A stretch of 64,000 nt of DNA from Candidatus Eisenbergiella stercoravium (GTDB lineage: Bacteria; Bacillota; Clostridia; Lachnospirales; Lachnospiraceae), in contig DXHY01000016.1 of assembly GCA_019113175.1 (NCBI GenBank), positions 1-64,000 of the forward strand, written 5' to 3'. The position numbers and the translations under genes were made by a program. This document shows positions 18,439 to 27,576 of the stretch, piece after piece. The notes under the pieces were generated by a model that was not told the DNA's origin, made no database searches, and saw nothing but the letters and a program-made list of their open reading frames with translations. The stretch's first letter is position 1. Every line of letters begins with the position of its first letter.

Positions 18439-18478
18439 AATGCCCCGCAGCGGTGATAAATTGCCGCTGCGGGGCATT
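18439..18478. terminator. Convergent intergenic hairpin between the permease gene (+) and pnp (-)
   Basis: Perfect 15-bp stem AATGCCCCGCAGCGG/CCGCTGCGGGGCATT with a 10-nt loop. Confidence 0.75.
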
Positions 18479-18546
18479 CATCGTTCCAGGTCATGCCGGC
18501 CCGGAACCGGAATTTTCATTTGTCGGAATCAGACCCTATCTGATGC

Positions 18547-20637
18547 TCAGATCTGCGCCACGTCCTTCATGGAGAAGCTGGTTCTTCCCATCTTGTCCTT
18601 GCCCAGGCAGACAACCGTTACCTTGTCGCCAAGGGTCAGAACATCCTCAACGCGGTTGATTCTCTGCTTTGCGATCTTGGAGATGTGAACCAGGCCTTCC
18701 TTGCCGGGAGCGAATTCGATGAAGGCGCCGAAATCCTTGATGCTCACAACGGTACCCTGGAAGATCTGGCCCTCCTGGAAGTCCGTGGTGATGATCTTGA
18801 TCATTTCCATCGCCTTATTCATCATTTCCTGATCGGTTCCGCAGATCGATACCTTTCCGTCATCCGTGATGTCAATCTTCACGCCGGTACGGGCAATGAT
18901 CTCATTGATGGTCTTACCTCTCTGTCCGACCACATCGCCGATCTTCTCCGGATCGATCTGCATGGAGATGATCTTGGGAGCGAAAGGTCCCACCTGCGGT
19001 CTGGGATGAGCGATGCAGGGCGTCATGATCTCATTCAGGATATATTCTCTCGCCTCTTTGGTTCTTGCAATGGCTTCCTCCACGATGGGTCTGGTCAGAC
19101 CGTGGATCTTGATATCCATCTGGATGGCGGTGATTCCGTCATGGGTTCCTGCCACCTTGAAGTCCATGTCTCCGAAGAAGTCCTCAAGTCCCTGGATATC
19201 CGTCAGCACGATGTAATCGTCATCGGTTTCACCGGTCACAAGGCCGCAGGAAATGCCTGCCACCTGCTTTTTAATCGGAACGCCCGCCGCCATCAGGGAC
19301 ATGGTGGAAGCACAGATGGACGCCTGAGAGGTGGAGCCGTTGGATTCAAAGGTTTCAGATACGGTACGGATTGCGTAAGGGAACTCCTCCTCGGAAGGAA
19401 GCACCGGTACCAGAGCCTTCTCCGCCAGCGCACCGTGTCCGATCTCACGTCTTCCCGGCCCTCTGGAGGGCTTGGTCTCTCCTACGGAATAGGACGGGAA
19501 ATTATAGTGATGCATATATCTCTTGCTGACTTCATTTTCATCCAGGCCGTCGATCCTCTGCATCTCGGAAAGCGGAGCGAGAGTGGTCACGGTACAGATC
19601 TGGGTCTGTCCGCGGGTGAACATGGCGGAGCCATGCACTCTGGGGATGATATCCACCTCTGCTGCCAGAGGACGGATCTGGTTGATGGCACGGCCATCCG
19701 GACGCTTGTGATCCTTCAGAATCATCTTGCGGACCGTTTTCTTCTGGTACTGATAGATTGCCTCACCCAGAAGCGGAAGCCATTCTTCCTTATCCGCGAA
19801 CGCCTCCTCCAGCTTCTCCGTGATCTGACGGATATTTTCCTCACGAACCTGCTTTACGTCCGTGAATACTGCCTCTTCCATCTCTGCGGGCGGAACGATC
19901 TCACGGATGGCTGCGAACAGCTCCTCCGGAACTGCACAGCTGGTATAGGAATGCTTCGGCTTTCCAACCTCAGCGACAATGTCATTGATGAATGTGATCA
20001 GCTTCTGGTTCACATCATGAGCCAGGTAGATCGCCTCGATCATCTTCTGTTCCGGAATCTCATTGGCTCCGGCCTCGATCATGATCACCTTCTGCGCGGT
20101 GGAAGCAACAGTCAGATTCAGATCCCCGTTTTTCCACTGTTCCTGGGAAGGATTGATAACGAATTCACCGTCGATCATTCCCACCTGGGTCATGGTGCAG
20201 GGACCATCAAAGGGGATATCCGAAATGCATGTGGCGATTGCGGAACCGATCATGGCAACCAGCTCGGGCCTGCAGGCAGGGTCCACGGACATCACCAGGT
20301 TATCCAGGGTCACATCATTGCGGTAATCCTTCGGGAACAGAGGGCGCATGGGACGGTCGATGACACGGCTTGTAAGAACCGCGTTCTCGCTGGCCTTTCC
20401 CTCTCTCTTGTTAAAGCCGCCGGGAATCTTTCCCACGGCATACATCTTTTCTTCATATTCTACGCTGAGGGGGAAGAAATCAATACCCTCCCTCGGCTTC
20501 TCGCTTGCGGTTGCGGTGGACAGCACGGTGGTATCCCCATAGTGCATGAAAGCCGCTCCATTCGCCTGTGCGGCCACTCTGCCGATATCCACGCTCAGCG
20601 TGCGTCCGGCGAGCTCGATGGAAAATGTCTTGTACAT
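18547..20637 (-). CDS. pnp: Polyribonucleotide nucleotidyltransferase
   Basis: Full-length PNPase with RNase PH, KH (GDVVGQRGKTINEIIARTGVKIDI) and S1 domains; RBS AAAAGGAG upstream. Confidence 0.98.
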   Translation of the reverse strand: MYKTFSIELAGRTLSVDIGRVAAQANGAAFMHYGDTTVLSTATASEKPREGIDFFPLSVEYEEKMYAVGKIPGGFNKREGKASENAVLTSRVIDRPMRPLFPKDYRNDVTLDNLVMSVDPACRPELVAMIGSAIATCISDIPFDGPCTMTQVGMIDGEFVINPSQEQWKNGDLNLTVASTAQKVIMIEAGANEIPEQKMIEAIYLAHDVNQKLITFINDIVAEVGKPKHSYTSCAVPEELFAAIREIVPPAEMEEAVFTDVKQVREENIRQITEKLEEAFADKEEWLPLLGEAIYQYQKKTVRKMILKDHKRPDGRAINQIRPLAAEVDIIPRVHGSAMFTRGQTQICTVTTLAPLSEMQRIDGLDENEVSKRYMHHYNFPSYSVGETKPSRGPGRREIGHGALAEKALVPVLPSEEEFPYAIRTVSETFESNGSTSQASICASTMSLMAAGVPIKKQVAGISCGLVTGETDDDYIVLTDIQGLEDFFGDMDFKVAGTHDGITAIQMDIKIHGLTRPIVEEAIARTKEAREYILNEIMTPCIAHPRPQVGPFAPKIISMQIDPEKIGDVVGQRGKTINEIIARTGVKIDITDDGKVSICGTDQEMMNKAMEMIKIITTDFQEGQIFQGTVVSIKDFGAFIEFAPGKEGLVHISKIAKQRINRVEDVLTLGDKVTVVCLGKDKMGRTSFSMKDVAQI

Positions 20638-20691
20638 CTCGTCACTCCTTTTCCTGAATTCTTATCATTTTTGCGGTTCAGGCAGAAGATG

Positions 20692-20744
20692 CCGAAACTA
20701 CTGACAGGGACACTTTTCTCAAATGCCTCTGTCAGTGGTCTCGG
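20692..20744 (-). promoter_or_regulatory. Long hairpin in the pnp leader
   Basis: CCGAgACcACTGACAG...CTGTCAGTaGTtTCGG on the minus strand, 55 nt upstream of pnp. Confidence 0.5.
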
Positions 20745-20780
20745 AAAATCTTTCTGTCCTGAACAGCCAGTGTGCAGAAT

Positions 20781-20822
20781 AAGGCGGCCGGTTCTGGCAT
20801 ACGCCAAAACCGTATCCGCCTT
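20781..20822 (-). terminator. Hairpin downstream of rpsO (partial terminator or processing site)
   Basis: AAGGCGG...GGTT.TGGC-loop-GCCA.AACC...CCGCCTT, just after the rpsO stop; short U-tract. Confidence 0.55.
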
Positions 20823-20830
20823 GTTTGTCC

Positions 20831-21097
20831 TTACTTTCTCAGTCCAAGTCTCTCGATCAGGGAACGATATCTCTCAATATCCTTCTTCTTCAGATAATCA
20901 AGCATGCCTCTTCTCTGTCCTACCATCTTCAGAAGTCCTCTTCTGGAATGATGATCCTTGGGGTTGTTCTGCAGGTGCTCAGTCAGCTCCCTGATTCTCT
21001 CGGTGAGAACTGCGATCTGTACCTCCGGTGAACCGGTGTCACCCTCGCATCTCGCATACTCTTTGATGATTGCTGTCTTCTTCTCTTTGGAAATCAT
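20831..21097 (-). CDS. rpsO: 30S ribosomal protein S15
   Basis: [88 protein letters not shown]. Confidence 0.98.
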   Translation of the reverse strand: MISKEKKTAIIKEYARCEGDTGSPEVQIAVLTERIRELTEHLQNNPKDHHSRRGLLKMVGQRRGMLDYLKKKDIERYRSLIERLGLRK

Positions 21098-21189
21098 CTG
21101 TAGTTTCTCCTTTCTTTGTTTAACTGCCGCATACCAGGACGAGGCCGGAGTATCCATCACCCGGGCATGGGCTGAATCCATACGGTAGC

Positions 21190-21218
21190 AGTATAGCATA
21201 CTTCCGTCAGGATGTAAA
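21190..21218 (-). promoter_or_regulatory. Predicted sigma-A promoter for rpsO
   Basis: TTTACA - 17 bp - TATACT on the minus strand, followed by a leader of about 95 nt. Confidence 0.7.
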
Positions 21219-21231
21219 TCACAAAAAAATT

Positions 21232-22020
21232 TTATTCCGCTTCGAGCTTTTTCAGGTATGCCGGGAGCTCCGACAGGTTCCGAAGCACCGCTGTAGCACC
21301 GGCGGCTAGAAACTTTTCTTCCGCCCTGCGGCAGCAAAGCTCCTTCTCCTCCGATGAAAGCGCAGCATATTCTTCTTCGGTCAACCCCAGGACGGAGCTT
21401 CCTTCCACGACGCCCAGGGAAGGCATCCCCGCTGCAAGCCCCTCTCTGATATCCGCAGCCGTATCTCCGATCTTAACAGCCGCAGAAACGGAGGTTATCT
21501 CAAGCTTTTTCAGATTTTCAAAAATCATATAGGGATAGGGCCTGCCAAAGTTTCCCACGCTGTTCGGCGAAAACCAGCAGTCCGGGCAATACCCTTTTTC
21601 GGCCGCCGCCGGAGCCACAATCCGCATCATTTCGTCCGTATACCCTGTGGTAGATCCCACTTTAATCCCCTTTTCGCGCAGATACCTCATCGTTTCCGGT
21701 ACATGGGGCTTCGGGTCTGTAAACCGGTGGACAATCTTAAGGATGCTCGCTTCCGAAGTCTGATAGACTTTTTCCACATCCGCTTCCGTAAAATCTCTGC
21801 CATGAATCCGCTTCCATTCGCTTCGGATGCGGTCCATGTTCATCATGGTCCGGACATGATCCCTCTTCAGCATTCCCATGGGCTCTCTCACCTCTGCCAG
21901 CGTGGGGGTGATGCCATATTCCTCAAAGGCCGTAATGAATGCCTGTACCGGCGCCAGACAGCCGTAATCCACAGTTGTTCCTGCCCAGTCAAAAATTACG
22001 GCTTCAATTTTCTTTCCCAT
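21232..22020 (-). CDS. phnX: Phosphonoacetaldehyde hydrolase
   Basis: [37 protein letters not shown]...[15 protein letters not shown] family; adjacent to phnW. Confidence 0.95.
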   Translation of the reverse strand: MGKKIEAVIFDWAGTTVDYGCLAPVQAFITAFEEYGITPTLAEVREPMGMLKRDHVRTMMNMDRIRSEWKRIHGRDFTEADVEKVYQTSEASILKIVHRFTDPKPHVPETMRYLREKGIKVGSTTGYTDEMMRIVAPAAAEKGYCPDCWFSPNSVGNFGRPYPYMIFENLKKLEITSVSAAVKIGDTAADIREGLAAGMPSLGVVEGSSVLGLTEEEYAALSSEEKELCCRRAEEKFLAAGATAVLRNLSELPAYLKKLEAE

Positions 22021-23128
22021 TCTGTTCTGCCTCCCTGTCATATTCCTTCAGAAAGTCCCTGATGATATCGCATACCCGTTCGATGTCCTCCAGGTAAATC
22101 TCACCGATATTCCCAATGCGGAAGGTATCCGCATCCGTCACCTTACCGGGATAAATCGCGTATCCTCTCTCCTTAATATAGCGGTACATCTCGTCGAAGG
22201 AAAATTTCTTTCCTTCGGGATAGAAAAATGTGGTGATAATCGGACCCTGGTATTTTTCATCGACATAGGTTTTAAATCCCATCTCCTTCATCCGCCGGAT
22301 CAATTCCCTGTTGTTTTCCCTGTAACGCTTCGCGCGGGCGGCGATTCCGCCTTCCTCTTTCAGCTCTTCCAGCGCTTTTGCAAAAGCCAGCACAGAATGC
22401 GTTGGCGAAGTAAAACGCCATTTTCCATCCTTTTCCATCGTCACCCACTGGTCATACAGATCCAGCGAAAGGCTTCTGCTCTTTCCTTCACAGGCACACA
22501 GAGCGTCCCTCCGGCAGATGATATAGGAAAAGCCGGGCACTCCCTGTACGCATTTATTCGCGCTGCTGATCAGAAAATCAATACCGGTCTCCGGCACATC
22601 GATGTCCACGCCCGCAAAGGAAGACATGGCATCCACAATAAATGTTTTCCCCGCCGCCTTTACCACTTTTCCCACAGCGGCAATATCGTTCAGTATTCCG
22701 GAGGTGGTCTCGCTGTGAATCATACCCACGTGGGTGATTTCCGGATCCTCCTCCAATATCCGCGCGACCCGCTGCGCATCGGGGATCCGGTCATATTTTT
22801 CCCGATATACGGATACCTTTTTTCCCATCCTGCGGGCGATCTCCGCCATCCGTTCTCCATAAGCCCCGTTTGCGCATACCAGAAGCTTTTCCCCATCTCC
22901 AAGAGTACTGCCCAGCACGGCTTCCACCCCAAAGGTACCGCTCCCCTGCATGAGCACGACCGTATACGTTTCCTCCGGTGCATGCGCAAGGGCGAGCAGC
23001 TCTTTCCGGATTTTCCGGGTGATCTGCTTATAATCCTCATCCCAGGTGCAGTGGTCAAACATCATTTCCCTTTTTACGGTATCGGTTGTCGTCAGCGGTC
23101 CCGGCGTCAACAGCTTGTAATTCAGCAT
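22004..23128 (-). CDS. phnW: 2-aminoethylphosphonate--pyruvate transaminase
   Basis: MLNYKLLTPGPLTTTDTVKREMMFDHCTWDEDY...MQGSGTFGVEAVLGS...DAMSSFAGVDID...SSANKCVQGVPGFSY. Confidence 0.96.
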   Translation of the reverse strand: MLNYKLLTPGPLTTTDTVKREMMFDHCTWDEDYKQITRKIRKELLALAHAPEETYTVVLMQGSGTFGVEAVLGSTLGDGEKLLVCANGAYGERMAEIARRMGKKVSVYREKYDRIPDAQRVARILEEDPEITHVGMIHSETTSGILNDIAAVGKVVKAAGKTFIVDAMSSFAGVDIDVPETGIDFLISSANKCVQGVPGFSYIICRRDALCACEGKSRSLSLDLYDQWVTMEKDGKWRFTSPTHSVLAFAKALEELKEEGGIAARAKRYRENNRELIRRMKEMGFKTYVDEKYQGPIITTFFYPEGKKFSFDEMYRYIKERGYAIYPGKVTDADTFRIGNIGEIYLEDIERVCDIIRDFLKEYDREAEQNGKEN

Positions 23129-23352
23129 AATCTCCTCATTTCTGCGCGGCTTCTCTTCTGTCAAAAGCCTCTGAACACCGCGCTGAAACAGGCTTTTGCT
23201 CCGGAAACCATTCCGGTTTTCGGCATATTTCTCCGAAAGCAGCGCCATTATAGCATTCTGAAATTTTCATCGTCAACCCGTCCCGGAACGGCATTCCCGC
23301 TTCACCACCGCAGAATTTACAGAGATTTTACACAAAAAAGGATGTAGAAAAC

Positions 23353-24258
23353 CTACACCCTTTTCCTCTTTTCATCCGTTCTTTCCTGCACAGGATATTC
23401 CTTATCCCGCACGATCCGGCTGTTTCTGTTCAGACTCTGTATATAACGCTTAAAAGCGGAAGCGAGAAGTCCCATATAGATCATATCTACAAGCATCAGC
23501 TGGGTCGTTCTGGAAAAAATCGCATCACCATAAAATGCCTGCTCCTGGCTCGTACACAGGACGAAATCCGCATAGTGTGTGATCAGGGAATTCTGAAAAT
23601 TCGTGATCACAATCGTCGAAGCGCCTGCCCTTTTTGCCATTTTCACCGCTTCTACCGTATCTCTGGAATTGCCGGAATAGGAGATACCGACCGCCGCATC
23701 TCCCTTTTCCAGATTTCCGGCGCTGATCCTCTGATGATAGCCATCGTCAAAATGTCTGCAGTCAAGCCCAAGGTATAATAGCTTTGTCAGCAGATCCTGG
23801 GCGGTTACATTGGAATTTTCCACGCTGTAAAGATCCACCCTCCGGGCCCTGCTCAATGTTTCAATCACCTTGCAGAAGATCCTGCCGGAAACATTTTTCA
23901 GCATTTCCTCTGCCATTTTTCCCGTAGCGGCAACGATCCTGGCGGGGATATCTTCTGTTTTCTCTTCACCGGTCAGGGAATAGCCATACATCGCCCGGAA
24001 GCCGTCTTCCTTCCTCCTGCCCTGCTGTGCCAGCTGCTCTACCACAGCATAACGGAAATCCCTGTAGCCGTCATATCCCAATGCCCGGACCGTACGCATT
24101 ACTGTGGGCTGGCTGACCTGACAGCAGGCCGCAAGCCGGTCAATCGAAAGCGTCCTGAGCTCCTCCATATGTTCCAGAATATAATCCGCGACCTTCTTCT
24201 CTGAAGGCCGCAGTTCCCCGTAATGTGCCTTTATCCAAAGACCGATCTCTCTTTCCAT
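23353..24258 (-). CDS. MurR/RpiR-family transcriptional regulator
   Basis: N-terminal HTH (SEKKVADYILEHMEEL...QVSQPTVMRTVRALGYDGYRDFR) plus SIS domain. Confidence 0.92.
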   Translation of the reverse strand: MEREIGLWIKAHYGELRPSEKKVADYILEHMEELRTLSIDRLAACCQVSQPTVMRTVRALGYDGYRDFRYAVVEQLAQQGRRKEDGFRAMYGYSLTGEEKTEDIPARIVAATGKMAEEMLKNVSGRIFCKVIETLSRARRVDLYSVENSNVTAQDLLTKLLYLGLDCRHFDDGYHQRISAGNLEKGDAAVGISYSGNSRDTVEAVKMAKRAGASTIVITNFQNSLITHYADFVLCTSQEQAFYGDAIFSRTTQLMLVDMIYMGLLASAFKRYIQSLNRNSRIVRDKEYPVQERTDEKRKRV

Positions 24259-24375
24259 CCGACATTCCCTGTACTTTCTCTACAAAAACCGGAACTATCC
24301 CTGTCTCAAAGGTTCGTTTCATGCGCTCCCGTTTCTGCGGATACCCGCTTCGATTCCAAAATGTAAAATCTTTGT

Positions 24376-24419
24376 AAAAGGCTTCCGAAAAACCTTCTGC
24401 GGTCTCCCGAAAGCCTTTT
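24376..24419 (-). terminator. Terminator downstream of the NlpC/P60 gene
   Basis: AAAAGGCTT...AAGCCTTTT stem on the minus strand. Confidence 0.6.
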
Positions 24420-24457
24420 AACTGCTCAACAGCCTTTTTTATGAAATATTGTCTTTA

Positions 24458-25489
24458 TCAGGTGCTCAGAACGCGCTTTACCGCATAGGGAGTACGATAG
24501 GAAGCGTTGGAAATCTTGATACCGGTTCTCGCGTTGCTGGCATGGATCACCTGGCCGTTTCCGATATAAATCGCCACGTGGTTGACCCTTCCGTTCTTCG
24601 CATAGAACACCAGATCACCAGGCTGCGCCTCGGAAAGGCTCACCTTCGTTCCCACCGTGCTCTGCGCCGAAGAGGTTCTCGGCAGGGAAACACCATAGTT
24701 TTTGAAAATACTCTGCACAAAGCCGGAGCAGTCCGCTCCGTTGGTCAGGCTGGTGCCGCCCCATACATATGGATTGCCCAAAAACTGCTTCGCGTAGTTG
24801 ACCAGATCCACCCTCACGTCGGACACGCCCTTGCCGTAGATCAGCTCAGTCTGCGTCACCGCGCGGTCAAGCTTCTTCGCGATATTCACATAATCCGCGG
24901 AAACATAGGCTTCCTCATCGTCCAGCATGATCTTCACCCAGCCGTCCAGCTGCTCTACGACCTCCAGCTCCTCGCCTTCCGCCACCAGCGTGATGACCGG
25001 ACTTTCCGTACTGGGCTCCTCACGCACGCGCAGGCCGCCGGAGTTGCAGACCGCCATATCGGTGGCCACTTCGTCCGCCCTGTCTCTCGCTTCCTTTCCG
25101 GTCAGCAGATATTCCGCCTTCACATAACCGGTCACCTTTCCGGATTTGATATAGGCCCATCCGTCCTTGATCTCGTAGACCTCGCAGCCGCTGTTTTTGC
25201 TCATCTTACCGACCAGCTTGCCGTCCTCGGAGGGCTCCTCTCTCACATTCAGATAATTGGATACATTGGCGATACCCAGATTGCTGAAGCCGTAAATCGC
25301 TTTCCGTACGTTTTTTGCTTCTTCCGCAGCGGCAAGATAATCTTCCTCCGCGAGATCAGCCTCAAGAATCTGACCTACGCCGGCGGAGGGCACCGAAGTG
25401 GTCCCGCTCGCCAGAACCGGCCTGGACCAGCCGAGACAGAGCGCCATACCGACAACAGCTATTCCCATCGCTTTCGTTCCCTTGATCAT
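24458..25489 (-). CDS. C40 (NlpC/P60) peptidase with bacterial SH3 domains
   Basis: Signal peptide; SH3-like repeats (NVREEPSEDGKLVGKM..., RVREEPSTESPVITLV...); catalytic YVWGGTSLTNGADCSGFVQSIF, HVAIYIGNGQVIHAS. Confidence 0.94.
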   Translation of the reverse strand: MIKGTKAMGIAVVGMALCLGWSRPVLASGTTSVPSAGVGQILEADLAEEDYLAAAEEAKNVRKAIYGFSNLGIANVSNYLNVREEPSEDGKLVGKMSKNSGCEVYEIKDGWAYIKSGKVTGYVKAEYLLTGKEARDRADEVATDMAVCNSGGLRVREEPSTESPVITLVAEGEELEVVEQLDGWVKIMLDDEEAYVSADYVNIAKKLDRAVTQTELIYGKGVSDVRVDLVNYAKQFLGNPYVWGGTSLTNGADCSGFVQSIFKNYGVSLPRTSSAQSTVGTKVSLSEAQPGDLVFYAKNGRVNHVAIYIGNGQVIHASNARTGIKISNASYRTPYAVKRVLST

Positions 25490-25649
25490 TAACAATCCTT
25501 CTCCTGACATGTAAAGGAACTGCAGAATACAGCAAAATTCGCATTCATTACAGAACCCTTTCAAAATATTACAAATATGTTACATCTTCATTCATTATAT
25601 GGGAATCTTACCGCCATGTCAATCCGTTTTTTCAGGATACCGGCGGCGC

Positions 25650-26579
25650 TCACATTTTCTCAGGATACCAGTAACGCCGGCCTTCTTCGATATCGTGCGC
25701 CATATTCTGCTTCAGCTCCTCCACTCCCGAAAACTTCCGTTCCGGCCGGCAGAAGGAATACAGGCTCACCTCCACGTATTCCCCGTAGATCTCGCTGTCA
25801 AAGTCATACAGATAGGTTTCCACGCTCATTTGCCCCGAATCGCTCACGGTAGGTCTGCATCCGATGTTGGTAATTCCGGGAAAGCTGACGCCGCCAAAGC
25901 TCAGCCGTGAGAGATAGACGCCGTTTGGAGGAAGCAGCTTGTCCTTCTCCGGAAGCAGATTGATCGTGGGCATTCCCAGCGTTCTGCCAAGCCTTTTTCC
26001 GTGCATCACATGGCCGGATACGACATAGGGCGCCCCCAGCAGCTTCGCCGCCAGTTCCATCTGTCCCTTCTGAATCTCCTCCCTCACATAGGTGGAGCTG
26101 ATTTCCCGGCCGTTATACAGAATTTTGTCAATGATCTCCACCTGATAGCCCAGCTGCCCTGACAGAGCGAGGAGAAGATGCCAGTCTCCCTTTCCCCCGT
26201 CTCCAAAGGAAAGGTCGGTTCCGGCAGCCAGATATTTCGTGTGCATTTTTCCGCAGAGAACCTCTCTCACGAAATCCTCTGCGGGGATTGCCGCGGTGCT
26301 GACATTCAGCGGGAATTCGATCAGCACGTCCACCCCCATTTCCTCAAAGCAGCGGCGCTTTTCTTCCCTTGTCATAAGGCCTGCCTGCGGCTTTCCTGAA
26401 AAAAAAACGCCTGGCGGCGGATCAAAGGTGAATACGGCGGCAGCCAGACCATCCTCTTTCGCTTTCAGGATTCTGTCCAGCAGCTTCCTGTGTCCCAGAT
26501 GGACGCCGTCGAATTTTCCGATCGCCGCCGCCGTATTCATATCACATTCAAATTCCATCGTTCCTGAAATAATCTGCAT
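25650..26579 (-). CDS. ribF: Bifunctional riboflavin kinase/FAD synthetase
   Basis: AIGKFDGVHLGHRKLLDRI; LGMPTINLLPEKDKLLPPNGVYLSRL. Confidence 0.95.
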   Translation of the reverse strand: MQIISGTMEFECDMNTAAAIGKFDGVHLGHRKLLDRILKAKEDGLAAAVFTFDPPPGVFFSGKPQAGLMTREEKRRCFEEMGVDVLIEFPLNVSTAAIPAEDFVREVLCGKMHTKYLAAGTDLSFGDGGKGDWHLLLALSGQLGYQVEIIDKILYNGREISSTYVREEIQKGQMELAAKLLGAPYVVSGHVMHGKRLGRTLGMPTINLLPEKDKLLPPNGVYLSRLSFGGVSFPGITNIGCRPTVSDSGQMSVETYLYDFDSEIYGEYVEVSLYSFCRPERKFSGVEELKQNMAHDIEEGRRYWYPEKM

Positions 26580-26611
26580 CCTAATCCTCATTCCGGAGCG
26601 TCGCAAACTGC

Positions 26612-26649
26612 TGTGTGAGAAATAAGCCTGATGGTTTATTTCTCACACA
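26612..26649 (-). other. Perfect 14-bp inverted repeat in the truB-ribF intercistronic gap
   Basis: TGTGTGAGAAATAA - 10-nt loop - TTATTTCTCACACA. Confidence 0.8.
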
Positions 26650-26665
26650 ATCATTCCTGTTCCGC

Positions 26666-27574
26666 TCATGTCAAAAACATTTTTACCGGACGGTACTTTC
26701 CTGTTTTTCCCTCTGAAAAAAAGGCATACAGGCCGTAGAACGTTCCGTCGGTTCCACAGACCCGGAAATTTTCCATTCCGTCTCCGTCCTGATTCAGGAT
26801 CACCTGATCCGGATAAAGCTCATTTCCGTTTCGGACCAGCCGCTCGAATTCCGGCTTTACGATCAGACGGGGGCTGTCGGAAAACAGCTCCTCCACAGGA
26901 ATAAGCACTTCCTCCAGCCGGTCCTCCTTCGCAAGGCTCTCCAGTTCGCCGAGAGTCCGCGCCTCCTCCACTCGGAAACGTCCCACACGCGTTCGCTTCA
27001 GGCTCTTCATCGTACCGCCGCAGCCGAGTTTCTGTCCGATGTCATGACAGAGCGTCCGGATGTAGGTTCCCTTTGAGCATTCCACCCGGAAGGTGATCTC
27101 CGGAAGCTCCGTTTTCAGGATTGTGATGGCAGAAATCTGTACCGGCCTGGGCTTCCGTTCCACCTCTCTGCCTGCCCTTGCGAGCTCGTACAGCTTCTTC
27201 CCATTTACCTTAAGAGCGGAATACATGGGAGGAATCTGGTCATAGGTTCCAAGGAAAGAGAGGACCGCTGTCTCCGCCTCCTTTTCCTCCACCGTCACCT
27301 CATGCTCCTCAAGAACGGTTCCGGAAAGGTCCTGGGTATCCGTCACCTTCCCCAGAAGCAGAACAGCCTCGTACTCCTTCGTTTCTCCCGCGAGCAGGTC
27401 GCACAGCTTTGTCGCGTTTCCCAGACAGACGGGAAGTACCCCGACCGCATCCGGGTCCAGGGTACCTGTATGGCCGATTTTCTTCTGTCTGCATATGCCG
27501 CGCAGCTTTGCCACCACATCGTGGGATGTAAAGCCCGCTTCCTTATATACATTCAGCACGCCGTTTTTCATCAT
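26666..27574 (-). CDS. truB: tRNA pseudouridine(55) synthase
   Basis: GVLNVYKEAGFTSHDVVAKLRGI...KIGHTGTLDPDAVGVLPVCLGNATKL. Confidence 0.97.
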   Translation of the reverse strand: MMKNGVLNVYKEAGFTSHDVVAKLRGICRQKKIGHTGTLDPDAVGVLPVCLGNATKLCDLLAGETKEYEAVLLLGKVTDTQDLSGTVLEEHEVTVEEKEAETAVLSFLGTYDQIPPMYSALKVNGKKLYELARAGREVERKPRPVQISAITILKTELPEITFRVECSKGTYIRTLCHDIGQKLGCGGTMKSLKRTRVGRFRVEEARTLGELESLAKEDRLEEVLIPVEELFSDSPRLIVKPEFERLVRNGNELYPDQVILNQDGDGMENFRVCGTDGTFYGLYAFFSEGKTGKYRPVKMFLT

Positions 27575-27576
27575 TC

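Noticed and set aside
18685-20994. 769-aa plus-strand ORF opposite pnp
   Set aside because: Antisense shadow ORF of a highly conserved gene; His/Leu/Gly-rich translation with no recognisable domain.
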